Assembly (NCBI GenBank): GCA_041743655.1
Contig: JBGTMJ010000013.1
Location: 1-27,919, forward strand
Reading direction: 5' to 3'
Length of the DNA stretch: 27,919 bases
Source of the DNA: JARIHD01 sp041743655
Lineage (GTDB): Bacteria > Patescibacteriota > Saccharimonadia > Saccharimonadales > UBA4665
In this document: positions 8,566-15,859 of the stretch, one piece after another
Layout: each line of letters opens with the position of its first letter
Numbering within the stretch: the first letter of the stretch is position 1
Translations under genes and position numbers: made by a program
Notes under the pieces: generated by a model
Databases searched by the model: none
What the model was told of the DNA's origin: nothing
What the model saw: only the letters and a program-made list of their open reading frames with translations

Positions 8566-10125
8566 TTATGCCTCAGCCTTTGCGGCTTTTTGGGTTACGC
8601 TGGCGAAAGATTTGGCTACTTTGTGGGCAGCTTCCAAGATAGTCTTTTGAACAGCCTCGGTTGGCTTATCGCCTTGGTTCAAGATGTCCATAACTTTGCG
8701 GTGCTGGTCGTTCAGCAAGTGCAATAAGTCAGCTTGGGCAAGTTTGATCTTATCAGTTGGTACTTCGTCGAAAGCCCCCTCGCTGGCTGCCATAATACTG
8801 GCAGTCTGCTCAGCAATACTTAAGGGGTGGTACTGTTTTTGCTTGAGCAGTTCAGTCAGGCGCTGGCCGCGCTCAATACGCTGTTTAGTATCAGCATCAA
8901 GGTCACTGGAAAACTGTGCAAACGAAGCAAGCTCGCGGAACTGGGCAAGGGATAATTTAAGACCAGCTGATACGCTCTTAATGGCCTTGGTTTGGGCAGC
9001 GCCACCAACGCGCGAGACAGACAAACCTACCGAAATAGCCGGACGGATACCCTGGTAGAACAAGTTGGTATCCAGGAATATCTGGCCATCGGTAATGGAG
9101 ATAACGTTGGTCGGGATGTAAGCCGAGATATCACCAGCCTGCGTTTCGATAATAGGCAGTGCCGTGAGTGAACCGCCACCTAAGTCGTCGTTAAGTTTGG
9201 CAGCGCGTTCCAGCAAACGGGAGTGCAAATAGAACACATCGCCTGGATAAGCTTCACGTCCCGGTGGACGGCGGAGCAGCAAGCTCATCTGACGGTAAGC
9301 AACGGCATGTTTGGTAAGGTCATCATAAATAATGAGTGCGTGCTTACCATTATCGCGGAAGTATTCGCCCATAGCGCTAGCGGCGTACGGAGCAAGATAG
9401 AGCAATGGCGCCGGATCGGCAGGACCAGTGGCTACAATAATAGTCTGGTCCATAACGCCTTCACGCTTTAAACGCTCAACAAGTGCAGAGATTTTGGAAA
9501 GCTTCTGGCCGATAGCGACGTACACATTAATAACACCAGTCTTTTGCTTAGCCTGGTTGATCATGGTATCTATGGCAATGGCGGTCTTACCAGTCTGACG
9601 GTCACCGATAATAAGCTCACGCTGGCCACGCCCAATGGGAGTCATAGTGTCAATGGCCACCAAGCCGGTCATAAGAGGTTCATACACACTCTTGCGGTCC
9701 ATCACGCCTGGAGCTTTACGCTCAAGCAGTCCGCGTTCCTTGGTTTTTACCGGACCTTTGCCATCCAGCGGGTTACCGAGCGGGTCAACCACGCGGCCAA
9801 CAAGTTCCGGGCCTACAGGCACTTTGATTACTTCACCAGTCAGGCTGACGCGGGCACCAGCGGCCACCTCGGCATCGTCGCCCAGGATAACCGCGCCTAT
9901 TTCGTCTTCAAGAAGGTTAAGGGCAAAAGCGGTGACCTTATTACCATCTACCGTTTCAATTTCGATTACTTCGTTATAGCCAGCACTGCGCAGGCCATAT
10001 ATCCAGGCCACACCGTCACCGACGCGGGTAACGACGCCGGCTTCTTCGAGACCCTTGGTAACGCGAAGCGCCTGGATCGCGTCATGGAGTTCGGCTGATA
10101 ATTCTTGGACTTTTAACTCACTCAT
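8566..10125 (-). CDS. atpA: ATP synthase alpha subunit
   Basis: This is the regulatory nucleotide-binding subunit of F1. The 519-residue protein has an N-terminal helix that meets the delta subunit, a beta-barrel, Walker A GDRQTGKT at 174-181 and the ISVGLSVSRVGG stretch that carries the arginine finger acting on the beta active site. Length is normal. AAGGAGAG lies about 20 nt before the ATG, a little far for a ribosome site. It follows atpH by 37 nt. Confidence 0.98.
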   Translation of the reverse strand: MSELKVQELSAELHDAIQALRVTKGLEEAGVVTRVGDGVAWIYGLRSAGYNEVIEIETVDGNKVTAFALNLLEDEIGAVILGDDAEVAAGARVSLTGEVIKVPVGPELVGRVVDPLGNPLDGKGPVKTKERGLLERKAPGVMDRKSVYEPLMTGLVAIDTMTPIGRGQRELIIGDRQTGKTAIAIDTMINQAKQKTGVINVYVAIGQKLSKISALVERLKREGVMDQTIIVATGPADPAPLLYLAPYAASAMGEYFRDNGKHALIIYDDLTKHAVAYRQMSLLLRRPPGREAYPGDVFYLHSRLLERAAKLNDDLGGGSLTALPIIETQAGDISAYIPTNVISITDGQIFLDTNLFYQGIRPAISVGLSVSRVGGAAQTKAIKSVSAGLKLSLAQFRELASFAQFSSDLDADTKQRIERGQRLTELLKQKQYHPLSIAEQTASIMAASEGAFDEVPTDKIKLAQADLLHLLNDQHRKVMDILNQGDKPTEAVQKTILEAAHKVAKSFASVTQKAAKAEA

Positions 10126-10162
10126 ATTCTTATTGTCTCACTCTCCTTGGCGTTAGCGGAAA

Positions 10163-10561
10163 TTATTTGATGGTTGCCAGTTGTTTAAGTTTGGTTCGGA
10201 CACTGATGTCAAGCTGTGCATCCGGGGTACGGACGATAAGGCCGCCGAGCAAGCTTGGGTCTATTCGCTCGGTCATAGCAACCTCACGGGCATTGGTAGC
10301 GTCTTTCAGCATGCGCTTCAGCTCTGTACGGACTGCATCGTTCAGCGGGCGGGCGCTTGTAACATCAGCAATTAATTCGCCCTTTTGCACATACAGTTCG
10401 CGGGCAATATCGTTCACTACCAGGTCAACTTCGTCAGCGCGGCCGGATTCTATCAGGTATGCGGCCAGCGCTTTGACCCAATGTTGACGCTCAGCAGGGT
10501 CAGTAAGTAGTTTGGTGGCTACTGTTTTTGCTATAACCCGCCGCGAAACTTTGCTTTTCAC
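10163..10561 (-). CDS. atpH: ATP synthase delta subunit, short
   Basis: This is the stator cap that joins the b subunit to alpha. The C-terminal part is clear (ERIDPSLLGGLIVRTPDAQLDISVRTKLKQLA). At 132 residues it is shorter than the usual 170-180, because the N-terminal helical domain is reduced. It begins with GTG overlapping the atpF stop by 4 nt (GTGA), so translation is probably coupled. Position between b and alpha confirms the call. Whether the shorter domain weakens the stator cannot be told from sequence. Confidence 0.9.
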   Translation of the reverse strand: MKSKVSRRVIAKTVATKLLTDPAERQHWVKALAAYLIESGRADEVDLVVNDIARELYVQKGELIADVTSARPLNDAVRTELKRMLKDATNAREVAMTERIDPSLLGGLIVRTPDAQLDISVRTKLKQLATIK

Positions 10562-11097
10562 GCTTGCTCCCGGTCAATTGCGTCTTTAATCAGCTTAGCG
10601 TCTTTTTTGTCGTCGAGTCTTTCGTCCACGATATGTTCGGTAGCGGTTGCCACCAGTTTAACCGCATATCCCTTCAGCGACTCACGGGCCTTACGGATAT
10701 CATTGTCGAGCTGCGCGCGGGCATCGGCCACAATACGCTCAGCACGCACCTTGGCTTTTTGTTCGGCTTCGGTAACGTTGGCAGCTGAGGCCTGCTGTGA
10801 GCGGGCGATTATCTCGTCGGCTTCCTTACGGGCAGCCGCTAATATGCCGACAACGTCAGCCTCGGCTTTCGCTAATGCTTCTTCGGCCTGCTTGGCTTCC
10901 TTAACTCCAGCCTCTATTTGTTCACGGCGGGCATCTATGGACTTAACCAGAGCAGGGTATACAAACTTACTCAAGATAGCGACTAATATCAAAAACGCAA
11001 TTGTCTGTTCAATAAGCAACGTAACATCAAGCCCCAGCGCCTCGAAGAGGCCGGGCGACGATTCGCTACTACTGGCAACAATCAAAAAATTATGCAT
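10558..11097 (-). CDS. atpF: ATP synthase b subunit
   Basis: This is the membrane-anchored peripheral stalk. The 179-residue protein has one membrane helix (about 26-48, LLIEQTIAFLILVAILSKFVYPAL) followed by a long charged coiled coil (DARREQIEAGVKEAKQAEEA to about 150). A strong TTAGGAGGGG ribosome site precedes the ATG. It lies directly downstream of atpE and overlaps atpH by 4 nt. Confidence 0.96.
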   Translation of the reverse strand: MHNFLIVASSSESSPGLFEALGLDVTLLIEQTIAFLILVAILSKFVYPALVKSIDARREQIEAGVKEAKQAEEALAKAEADVVGILAAARKEADEIIARSQQASAANVTEAEQKAKVRAERIVADARAQLDNDIRKARESLKGYAVKLVATATEHIVDERLDDKKDAKLIKDAIDREQA

Positions 11098-11120
11098 ACA
11101 GGGTATTACCCCTCCTAAGA

Positions 11121-11336
11121 TTACTTCAAGAACTTAATAATAAGGGCTACAACCAAACCAATGATCGCCAAGGCGTCTACGAAAGCCATGGCCAGGATCA
11201 TAAGAGTGCGGATTTTACCTATTGCTTCCGGGTTACGGCCAGCTGCCTGCATAGCGCCAAAGCCAACCAGGCCAAGGCCAATGCCACAAAGGCCAGCGCC
11301 GATTGCATAGGTCAAACCAAATGCTAAATTATCCAT
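11121..11336 (-). CDS. atpE: ATP synthase c subunit, proton type
   Basis: This is the rotor ring protein. The 71 residues form two membrane helices with the polar loop GRNPEAIGK. The ion-binding carboxylate in helix 2 is Asp (AFVDALAII, D54), and the Gln, Glu and Ser/Thr set of sodium-binding c subunits is absent, so protons are the likely coupling ion. The first helix has the Gly-rich packing motif (GAGLCGIGLGLVGFG). A strong AAAGGAGT ribosome site precedes the ATG, fitting the high copy number needed. Confidence 0.97.
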   Translation of the reverse strand: MDNLAFGLTYAIGAGLCGIGLGLVGFGAMQAAGRNPEAIGKIRTLMILAMAFVDALAIIGLVVALIIKFLK

Positions 11337-11405
11337 ATATTATTACTCCTTTTGTTAACTCATTATTAATTCTTACGTAAACAAACCATGCTTTCAATAA
11401 AGGTT

Positions 11406-12215
11406 TTATGCCTTTCCTGCGGCTGCCTGCGGCTCCCCTTCGTGGTTGTCATTGCTTGGCAAACCTAATGAAATGAAAGCAATGGTCAACATAAAGAATA
11501 CGTACGCCTGCACGGCACCGACAAACAGTTCCAGCACGTAGAATACCGGCAAGGCTACAACCGCTGCATATGAGGTCAGGTAGGCGATAACCACCAGCAA
11601 GACCTCACCACCAAATACATTACCAAAAATACGCAGGCTCAGGGCAGCGGTACGTGAAAACTCAGCAATAAATTCGAGTATGCCGATAAAGGCGTGCAAG
11701 GGGTCCCTAAGAGGATTGACAAAATACCGCCCGGCATTGCCCCAGAAACCATGACGCTTAATAGCCCAGGCCTGGGCAGTCAGCATAGAGATAATAGCAA
11801 TACCAAGGGTAGTGTTAAGGTCAGCTGCTGCGCCGCGGAGTATTGGTGTGTGTTCGGGACCATAGGTGAGTGGGCCTACAATAGGTAGTAATCCCAGCCA
11901 GTTATTGATCATAAAGAAAAACACGATAGTGACCGCAAGTGGTAGTACCTTGCGGGCGATATGTTTGTCACCAATCACCTCAACGGTCGTGTCGTACAGG
12001 TTTTCAAACAACCATAGGATAGCGTGCATGAAGCGGCTGCGGCTGCCGTGCTGCAGCGCACGTACCGTACCCCAAAGTATGCCTAATACTACGAGCGAAC
12101 CGAAAAAACCAAGTAGTTGGGCATTGGTGACTGGAAGCGGGCCGATGTGGAACACTGTTTCAGGGGCAATACTGATGTGCGGCCCTGCGGCAAATACAGT
12201 CGTGGTGGCACCCAT
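11406..12215 (-). CDS. atpB: ATP synthase a subunit
   Basis: This is the proton channel of Fo. The 269-residue protein has several membrane helices, the NNWLGLLP segment and the helix SRTAALSLRIFGNVFGGE with the essential Arg (R195). A Glu follows at 204. The N-terminus has a membrane-facing VFHIGPLPVTNAQ segment of the usual form. It starts with an ATG sharing one base with the stop of the gene before it (TAATG), so translation is coupled. Confidence 0.96.
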   Translation of the reverse strand: MGATTTVFAAGPHISIAPETVFHIGPLPVTNAQLLGFFGSLVVLGILWGTVRALQHGSRSRFMHAILWLFENLYDTTVEVIGDKHIARKVLPLAVTIVFFFMINNWLGLLPIVGPLTYGPEHTPILRGAAADLNTTLGIAIISMLTAQAWAIKRHGFWGNAGRYFVNPLRDPLHAFIGILEFIAEFSRTAALSLRIFGNVFGGEVLLVVIAYLTSYAAVVALPVFYVLELFVGAVQAYVFFMLTIAFISLGLPSNDNHEGEPQAAAGKA

Positions 12216-12505
12216 TATTTGTTACCTTCCTTCTGCTGTAGGTCGTCTTCGTGCTCTGCAACCAACAATTGTTCTTTAACCAGACGTACCGCCGCCACAA
12301 AACCGGCAATCACCCCAACAAATGTAAGTAACGGACCAGTACCGAGCTTGTTGTCCACAAAAATACCGGCTCCTGCAAGCAAGACAACCGGTACAGCAAT
12401 ACGCCAGGTTACATCAAGGAGATCGAGAGCAAGTGCGCCTAAAGATAGTTGGTCATGTGGACCTGAAGGTTCAGTCGTCGGATGGTCGGCGGCTTTCTTA
12501 GTCAT
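12215..12505 (-). CDS. AtpZ/AtpI-like small membrane protein, first gene of the ATP synthase operon
   Basis: The 96-residue protein has two membrane helices (WRIAVPVVLLAGAGIFVDNKLG and LLTFVGVIAGFVAAVRLV), the pattern of the ATPase_gene1 (AtpZ/AtpI) family that heads many atp operons and is thought to help c-ring assembly or Mg2+ supply. The ATG at 12505 (MTKKAADHP) is chosen over the longer frame to 12559 because the -10 box TATAGT lies at 12515-12520, inside that longer frame. The leader would be only 2-3 nt. Confidence 0.88.
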   Translation of the reverse strand: MTKKAADHPTTEPSGPHDQLSLGALALDLLDVTWRIAVPVVLLAGAGIFVDNKLGTGPLLTFVGVIAGFVAAVRLVKEQLLVAEHEDDLQQKEGNK

Positions 12506-12514
12506 TTCCCTATC

Positions 12515-12543
12515 ACTATAACAGAGGACACCAGAGTATGCAA
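12515..12543 (-). promoter_or_regulatory. Main promoter of the ATP synthase operon
   Basis: On the minus strand TTGCAT (12538-12543), a 17-nt spacer and TATAGT (12515-12520) form a good sigma-70-type promoter. The -10 ends 9 nt before the ATG at 12505, so the first gene is read from an almost leaderless mRNA. Confidence 0.7.
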
Positions 12544-12642
12544 TGCAAAATTGTAACAAATATCACATAATATTATTTTAGATTTTCTCTAAGGCCCCAT
12601 ACCAAGATGAGTAGGGCAAACTGCCAGAGACTAGTGTCAGTT

Positions 12643-12668
12643 GGGCTTTACTGGCTTCCAGAGAGCCC
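12643..12668. terminator. Hairpin downstream of the small gene at 12722
   Basis: GGGCT and AGCCC enclose a second stem, CTGG with CCAG. The structure lies between the end of the minus-strand gene at 12722 and the ATP operon promoter. There is no T run. The rest of 12560-12721 holds AT-rich DNA, one copy of a 16-nt repeat (12610-12625) and no gene that I can support. Confidence 0.35.
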
Positions 12669-12721
12669 ATCGGATTGTGCAAGTACTGAAAGCCGTGTCT
12701 GTAATTGAACAGGGCCATGTA

Positions 12722-12970
12722 TTATTTTGATTCATCGGTTACCCAACTAGTTTCTTTATCTGTACAAACCTCATCAATCGCTTCACAGAGTGGTATACAG
12801 GGTTTGTCGTTACCCTCTTCGCAATCCTGCTTTGAGGTGTATACCGTATCGTCTCCTCGACTAACAGGGTGGTTAATCTGCCATTGATTTAAAAGTAATA
12901 CCCCAGCTAAGAAAAGCAGTAATATTGCTATTGCTAGTACGATGCGCTTAGTAAAGATTTTCTTCTTCAT
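12722..12970 (-). CDS. Small membrane-anchored protein with four cysteines
   Basis: The 82-residue protein begins MKKKIFTKR, has one membrane helix (about 10-27, IVLAIAILLLFLAGVLLL) and an acidic outside tail of about 50 residues with four Cys (DCEEGNDKPCIPLCEAIDEVC), enough for two disulfides. The ATG at 12970 is preferred to GTG at 12985 because the -10 TATACT (12986-12991) touches that GTG. No family is recognised. Confidence 0.65.
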   Translation of the reverse strand: MKKKIFTKRIVLAIAILLLFLAGVLLLNQWQINHPVSRGDDTVYTSKQDCEEGNDKPCIPLCEAIDEVCTDKETSWVTDESK

Positions 12971-12985
12971 GTTTTTATGCTTCAC

Positions 12986-12991
12986 AGTATA
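12986..12991 (-). promoter_or_regulatory. -10 box of the small membrane protein gene
   Basis: TATACT lies on the minus strand directly before the possible GTG at 12985 and 15 nt before the ATG at 12970. The leader would be about 8 nt. The 120 nt beyond, to 13112, hold no gene. Confidence 0.4.
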
Positions 12992-13112
12992 TGGTAGTAA
13001 CCCTTAAGCGTCAGGGTCTGACCTGTGTATCAAACCCTTGTATCATATTAGCCTCTGGGAGTCCCGGATAGAATTATTACATAATCAGTACTTACGAAAG
13101 AACAGTTGCGAC

Positions 13113-13433
13113 TTACAAATCTTCCAGTGGAATACCTGTCTTTTTAGATACTTTATGTGCCCACTCAATTAAACGATTAAACTGATTGTCCCTGGCTAGT
13201 TGTTCGGCTTCGTAGCGGTCAATTCTACCAATGAAGCCGTCGATAGTATTCAATAGCCTATCAAACTTTTTGTCTTGTTCACTAAGCCTAGTCTCTACGC
13301 CTTCAAGCCTAGTCTCTACATTATTGAACCTAACATCAACTTGTTGAGCAAAGCTTGCTATTATCTCGGACAAATCTGTAACAGCCTTGTCAACAATTTC
13401 CTGTACTTCTTTTGTGGTTGTATATCCGGTCAT
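13113..13433 (-). CDS. Coiled-coil protein of unknown function
   Basis: The 106-residue protein is nearly all helix with heptad-like spacing (ASFAQQVDVRFNNVETRLEGVETRLSEQDKKFDRLLNTIDGFIGRID) and an internal repeat, VETRLEG then VETRLSE. There is no signal peptide. It resembles the 92-residue protein at 25236 in pattern (D.RF.NVE near the middle and an LHEWV or LIEWA motif near the end), so the two are probably paralogues. Function unknown; a homo-oligomer or a phage-like tail or anchor protein is possible. Confidence 0.75.
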   Translation of the reverse strand: MTGYTTTKEVQEIVDKAVTDLSEIIASFAQQVDVRFNNVETRLEGVETRLSEQDKKFDRLLNTIDGFIGRIDRYEAEQLARDNQFNRLIEWAHKVSKKTGIPLEDL

Positions 13434-13439
13434 AGTTAA

Positions 13440-13445
13440 ATTATA
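13440..13445 (-). promoter_or_regulatory. Extended -10 box directly before the start at 13433
   Basis: The minus strand reads TG-T-TATAAT (TATAAT at 13440-13445), then 6 nt, then ATG. There is no Shine-Dalgarno; a leaderless mRNA is likely. Confidence 0.55.
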
Positions 13446-13507
13446 ACATCGTCTTGTTTAAGACCCGCACGACAGGAACAGTAGGGTAAACTGCCGACAG
13501 AAGCAAA

Positions 13508-13535
13508 TTGTACGATCGCCGATGGGTGATATACT
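13508..13535 (+). promoter_or_regulatory. Promoter of the glutaredoxin gene
   Basis: TTGTAC (13508-13513), a 16-nt spacer and TG-A-TATACT (13530-13535). The -10 ends 8 nt before the ATG at 13544, with no ribosome site between. Confidence 0.6.
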
Positions 13536-13543
13536 AGAGATAT

Positions 13544-13789
13544 ATGGATAAACAAGTTACCATCTACAGCGCGGACTGGTGTGCATTTTGCCATGCGGCC
13601 AAGGATTACCTGAAAAAGAAGGGCATCGTATTTACCGAAAAGAACGTCGAGCAAGACATTGCTTACGCTCAGGAGGCTGTCCAGAAATCAGGACAGACCG
13701 GCATACCAGTTCTCGACATTGATGGCGAGATTATTGTGGGTTTTGACCGGCCGCGCATTGATGCCGCTCTGGGGAAGAATTCTCCTTAA
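13544..13789 (+). CDS. Glutaredoxin (NrdH/GrxC-like)
   Basis: A thiol-disulfide redox carrier of the cytoplasm. The 81 residues form one thioredoxin-fold domain with the CxxC active site C13-A-F-C16 after the strand QVTIYSADW, the cis-proline strand TGIPVLDIDG (P55) and the final GFDRPRIDAAL. Length is normal. It is followed after 12 nt by a cobalamin adenosyltransferase gene. The pair could serve an adenosylcobalamin-dependent ribonucleotide reductase encoded elsewhere, since such enzymes need both the cofactor and a thiol reductant. That link is an inference. Confidence 0.92.
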   Translation: MDKQVTIYSADWCAFCHAAKDYLKKKGIVFTEKNVEQDIAYAQEAVQKSGQTGIPVLDIDGEIIVGFDRPRIDAALGKNSP

Positions 13790-13801
13790 AGCGATTGACT
13801 T

Positions 13802-14371
13802 ATGGCCTTTGAGGACTTCAAAATCAAAGATTCTGTGGTGGTCGTCTACACTGGCGAAGGCAAGGGCAAGACAAGCGCAAGTATCGGTTTGCTCGCCCGG
13901 GCCCTAGGCAATACGTGGACGGTGGCATATTTCCAATTCATTAAGTTCTGGGACGTAGGCGAGCATGCCTTTATCCGCGATATTATGCCAGTGTACGGCC
14001 AAAAACTTTATTTCTACAAAGGCGGCAAAGGCTTCTATAACGCTGGCGACTTAAGTGCAAAGGCAGTAACTGAAGAGCAGCACAAACAAGCTGCCCTAGA
14101 TACATACAACAGGGCGTTTAAAGCAGCTACGAGCGGAAAATATGACCTTGTTATATGCGATGAAATAAATAACACTGTCCACGACGGATTGCTTAAAAAG
14201 GTGCAGCTTAAAGAGCTGCTCACCAAGCGTTCGCCACGTACAAGCGTATGCGTTACTGGCCGGGACTTTCCAGAAAGCCTGTTGCCGCTAGCTGACATTG
14301 CTACCAACATGTCCAAAATTAAGCATCACTTTGACGACAAATACCTGGCTAATAAGGGTATCGATTTCTAG
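13802..14371 (+). CDS. cobO: Cob(I)alamin adenosyltransferase, CobA/CobO/BtuR type
   Basis: It transfers adenosyl from ATP to cob(I)alamin, making coenzyme B12. The 189-residue protein has the family's P-loop near the N-terminus (YTGEGKGKTSASIGLLARALG, G18-T24), the QFIKFW segment, the Walker-B-like DLVICDEINN and SVCVTGRDFPE near the end. No other cobalamin genes are in the window, so the organism probably salvages B12. No clear ribosome site is seen 12 nt after the glutaredoxin stop; coupling is possible. Confidence 0.92.
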   Translation: MAFEDFKIKDSVVVVYTGEGKGKTSASIGLLARALGNTWTVAYFQFIKFWDVGEHAFIRDIMPVYGQKLYFYKGGKGFYNAGDLSAKAVTEEQHKQAALDTYNRAFKAATSGKYDLVICDEINNTVHDGLLKKVQLKELLTKRSPRTSVCVTGRDFPESLLPLADIATNMSKIKHHFDDKYLANKGIDF

Positions 14372-14485
14372 CAAACTGCTTGTTGCCGGCTGAGGTTGCA
14401 GTTACAGACACCTTGCACGGCTTTTAAGGAAGAACTATCATACATGCCCCGCCTCCGCTGAGAACAACCCGACTGAGTGTTAGAT

Positions 14486-14517
14486 ACGGGATGGAGTTTC
14501 GCAGCACCTTTATCCCG
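14486..14517 (+). other. Imperfect hairpin in the cobO-hsp20 gap
   Basis: CGGGAT and ATCCCG pair around a 19-20-nt loop. The 292-nt gap 14372-14663 otherwise contains the CIRCE element, the hsp20 promoter and leader, and no gene that I can support. Confidence 0.3.
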
Positions 14518-14565
14518 GAGATAATAACTACGCAAAGCCTGCTATGTCGATCATAAAGTCAAGCA

Positions 14566-14592
14566 TTAGCACTCTTGACTAGTGAGTGCTAA
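14566..14592. promoter_or_regulatory. CIRCE element (HrcA operator)
   Basis: TTAGCACTC (14566-14574), a 9-nt spacer and GAGTGCTAA (14584-14592) match the CIRCE consensus exactly. HrcA is known to bind this site and repress heat-shock genes. It overlaps the likely hsp20 promoter, so heat induction by release of HrcA is expected. Confidence 0.95.
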
Positions 14593-14604
14593 TGGATTTA
14601 GAAT
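14575..14604 (+). promoter_or_regulatory. hsp20 promoter inside CIRCE
   Basis: TTGACT (14575-14580) lies in the CIRCE spacer, and TAGAAT (14599-14604) follows after 18 nt. The leader to the ATG at 14664 is about 55 nt and ends with AGGAGG (14654-14659). Confidence 0.55.
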
Positions 14605-14663
14605 GGAAATGGTGGCATAACCGCCCTAATTCGTTAATAACAATTAATAACTTAGGAGGAACT

Positions 14664-15110
14664 ATGAATCTAATCCGTTTTAACGACCCATTTACTGGCC
14701 TCACTAGCATCCATAGCCAGCTAGATGATATCTTTAACAGCCTTTCTAATACAACGACAACTGCCAGTGTCCCGGCCATGGACATATACACCGAAGGGGA
14801 CAAAAACTTAGTAGTTGAGGCACAGGTACCGGGCTTCAACAAAAACGAAGTTGAGGTTAACGTCCATAACGGCGTGCTTGAAATCAAAGGTGAGCGGAGC
14901 GAAAAAGTAGAAGACAAGGACAAGAAGCGCAGCTACATGGTCCGCGAGTCCCACGCCAGTTTTTACAGAAGCATACCCTTGCCAAAACATGCGGACGCAG
15001 ATAACGTAAACGCCAGCTTTGAGAAAGGTGTCCTTAAAGTAACTGTTCCGTTCAAAGAACTACCCGCGCCGAAACGTGTCTCCATTTCCGAAGGCATTAA
15101 GAAAAAGTAG
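14664..15110 (+). CDS. Small heat-shock protein Hsp20 (alpha-crystallin family)
   Basis: An ATP-independent holdase that binds unfolding proteins in the cytoplasm. The 148 residues have a short N-terminal arm (MNLIRFNDPFTGLTSIHSQLDDIFN), an alpha-crystallin domain from about 41 to 130 (PAMDIYTEGDKNLVVEAQVPG, then VLEIKGER, ASFYRSIPLP and FEKGVLKVTVPF) and a short Lys-rich tail. The start at 14664 is fixed by AGGAGG 4 nt upstream; the longer frame to 14586 runs through CIRCE. Regulation by HrcA is indicated by the operator. Confidence 0.96.
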   Translation: MNLIRFNDPFTGLTSIHSQLDDIFNSLSNTTTTASVPAMDIYTEGDKNLVVEAQVPGFNKNEVEVNVHNGVLEIKGERSEKVEDKDKKRSYMVRESHASFYRSIPLPKHADADNVNASFEKGVLKVTVPFKELPAPKRVSISEGIKKK

Positions 15111-15195
15111 CGCTAGCACGTTAACATATAACACCACGTTTTCCTACTTTGCGAGGTCCGTCCTTGCAATAAAAGGGAGCGGTAGCCTGCACAAA

Positions 15196-15225
15196 GGATC
15201 CCGCCACTATCATGTGGCGGGATCC
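15196..15225. terminator. Strong perfect hairpin after hsp20
   Basis: GGATCCCGCCAC and GTGGCGGGATCC form a perfect 12-bp stem with a 6-nt loop. No T run follows, so it may act as a terminator of weak type, an mRNA stabiliser or a protein site. Confidence 0.5.
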
Positions 15226-15267
15226 TGAGGGATCTTAATTATACCCGCGGGCGCACGAAGTGTGCGT

Positions 15268-15273
15268 TACAAT
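15268..15273 (+). promoter_or_regulatory. -10 box before the nuclease gene
   Basis: TACAAT ends 7 nt before the ATG at 15281. There is no clear -35 and no ribosome site; leaderless start likely. Confidence 0.4.
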
Positions 15274-15280
15274 ACAGTGC

Positions 15281-15859
15281 ATGCGTAAGCGTAAGCTGTT
15301 TTCCAGAAAAACCAGCTCAGTATTGACACTGATCATAGTGTTACTACTGACTATTGGTCAAAATTACGGGTGGTTTGATGGTGCCAAACAGGCTGCCGTT
15401 ACAGAACAGCCAGGTTTGTATGTGGTAACGCGGTTTGTCGATGGTGATACACTGGCTATAGACATGAACGGGCGCCCTGAAACCGTACGGATGATCGGTG
15501 TTGATACACCCGAAACACACAAGCCCGACACACCGGTGCAATGTTACGGTCCGGCAGCGGCAGCCTACACTAAGAATCTGATTGGTGACCAGCGGGTTCG
15601 TTTGGAAGCCGACCCCAGGAACCAAAACCGTGACCGGTATGACCGACTGTTACGTTACGTTTATCTCCCGGATAATCGTCTGGTTTCTCTGGAACTGATT
15701 AAAAACGGCTACGGCTTTGCCTATACGTCGTTTCCGTTTACCAAAGAGGTTGAGTTTGTGGTTGCCGAAACCAAAGCTCAGCAAACTGGCAAAGGCCTCT
15801 GGGGCAATTGCACCGTTACTGATGAGAACGGCCGCAAACAAACTAATGCTCAGCAATAA
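15281..15859 (+). CDS. Thermonuclease (SNase) family nuclease, membrane-anchored or secreted
   Basis: A calcium-type nuclease acting outside the cell. The 192 residues begin with MRKRK and a hydrophobic helix (about 12-27), a signal or anchor. The staphylococcal nuclease fold follows: RFVDGDTLAI (D54, D56), TVRMIGVDTPET (R70, D75, E78) and DRYDRLLRYVYL (R122), matching the calcium ligands and the two catalytic Arg. ATG 15281 is preferred to GTG 15260 because the -10 overlaps the latter. The end overlaps the convergent glycosyltransferase gene by 17 nt. Such nucleases could feed a nucleotide-scavenging lifestyle. Confidence 0.93.
   Translation: MRKRKLFSRKTSSVLTLIIVLLLTIGQNYGWFDGAKQAAVTEQPGLYVVTRFVDGDTLAIDMNGRPETVRMIGVDTPETHKPDTPVQCYGPAAAAYTKNLIGDQRVRLEADPRNQNRDRYDRLLRYVYLPDNRLVSLELIKNGYGFAYTSFPFTKEVEFVVAETKAQQTGKGLWGNCTVTDENGRKQTNAQQ

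Noticed and set aside
9544..10098. Plus-strand open frame of 184 codons
   Set aside because: It is a shadow of atpA on the other strand.
10607..11137. Plus-strand open frame of 176 codons
   Set aside because: Ser/Ala-rich shadow of atpF and atpE.
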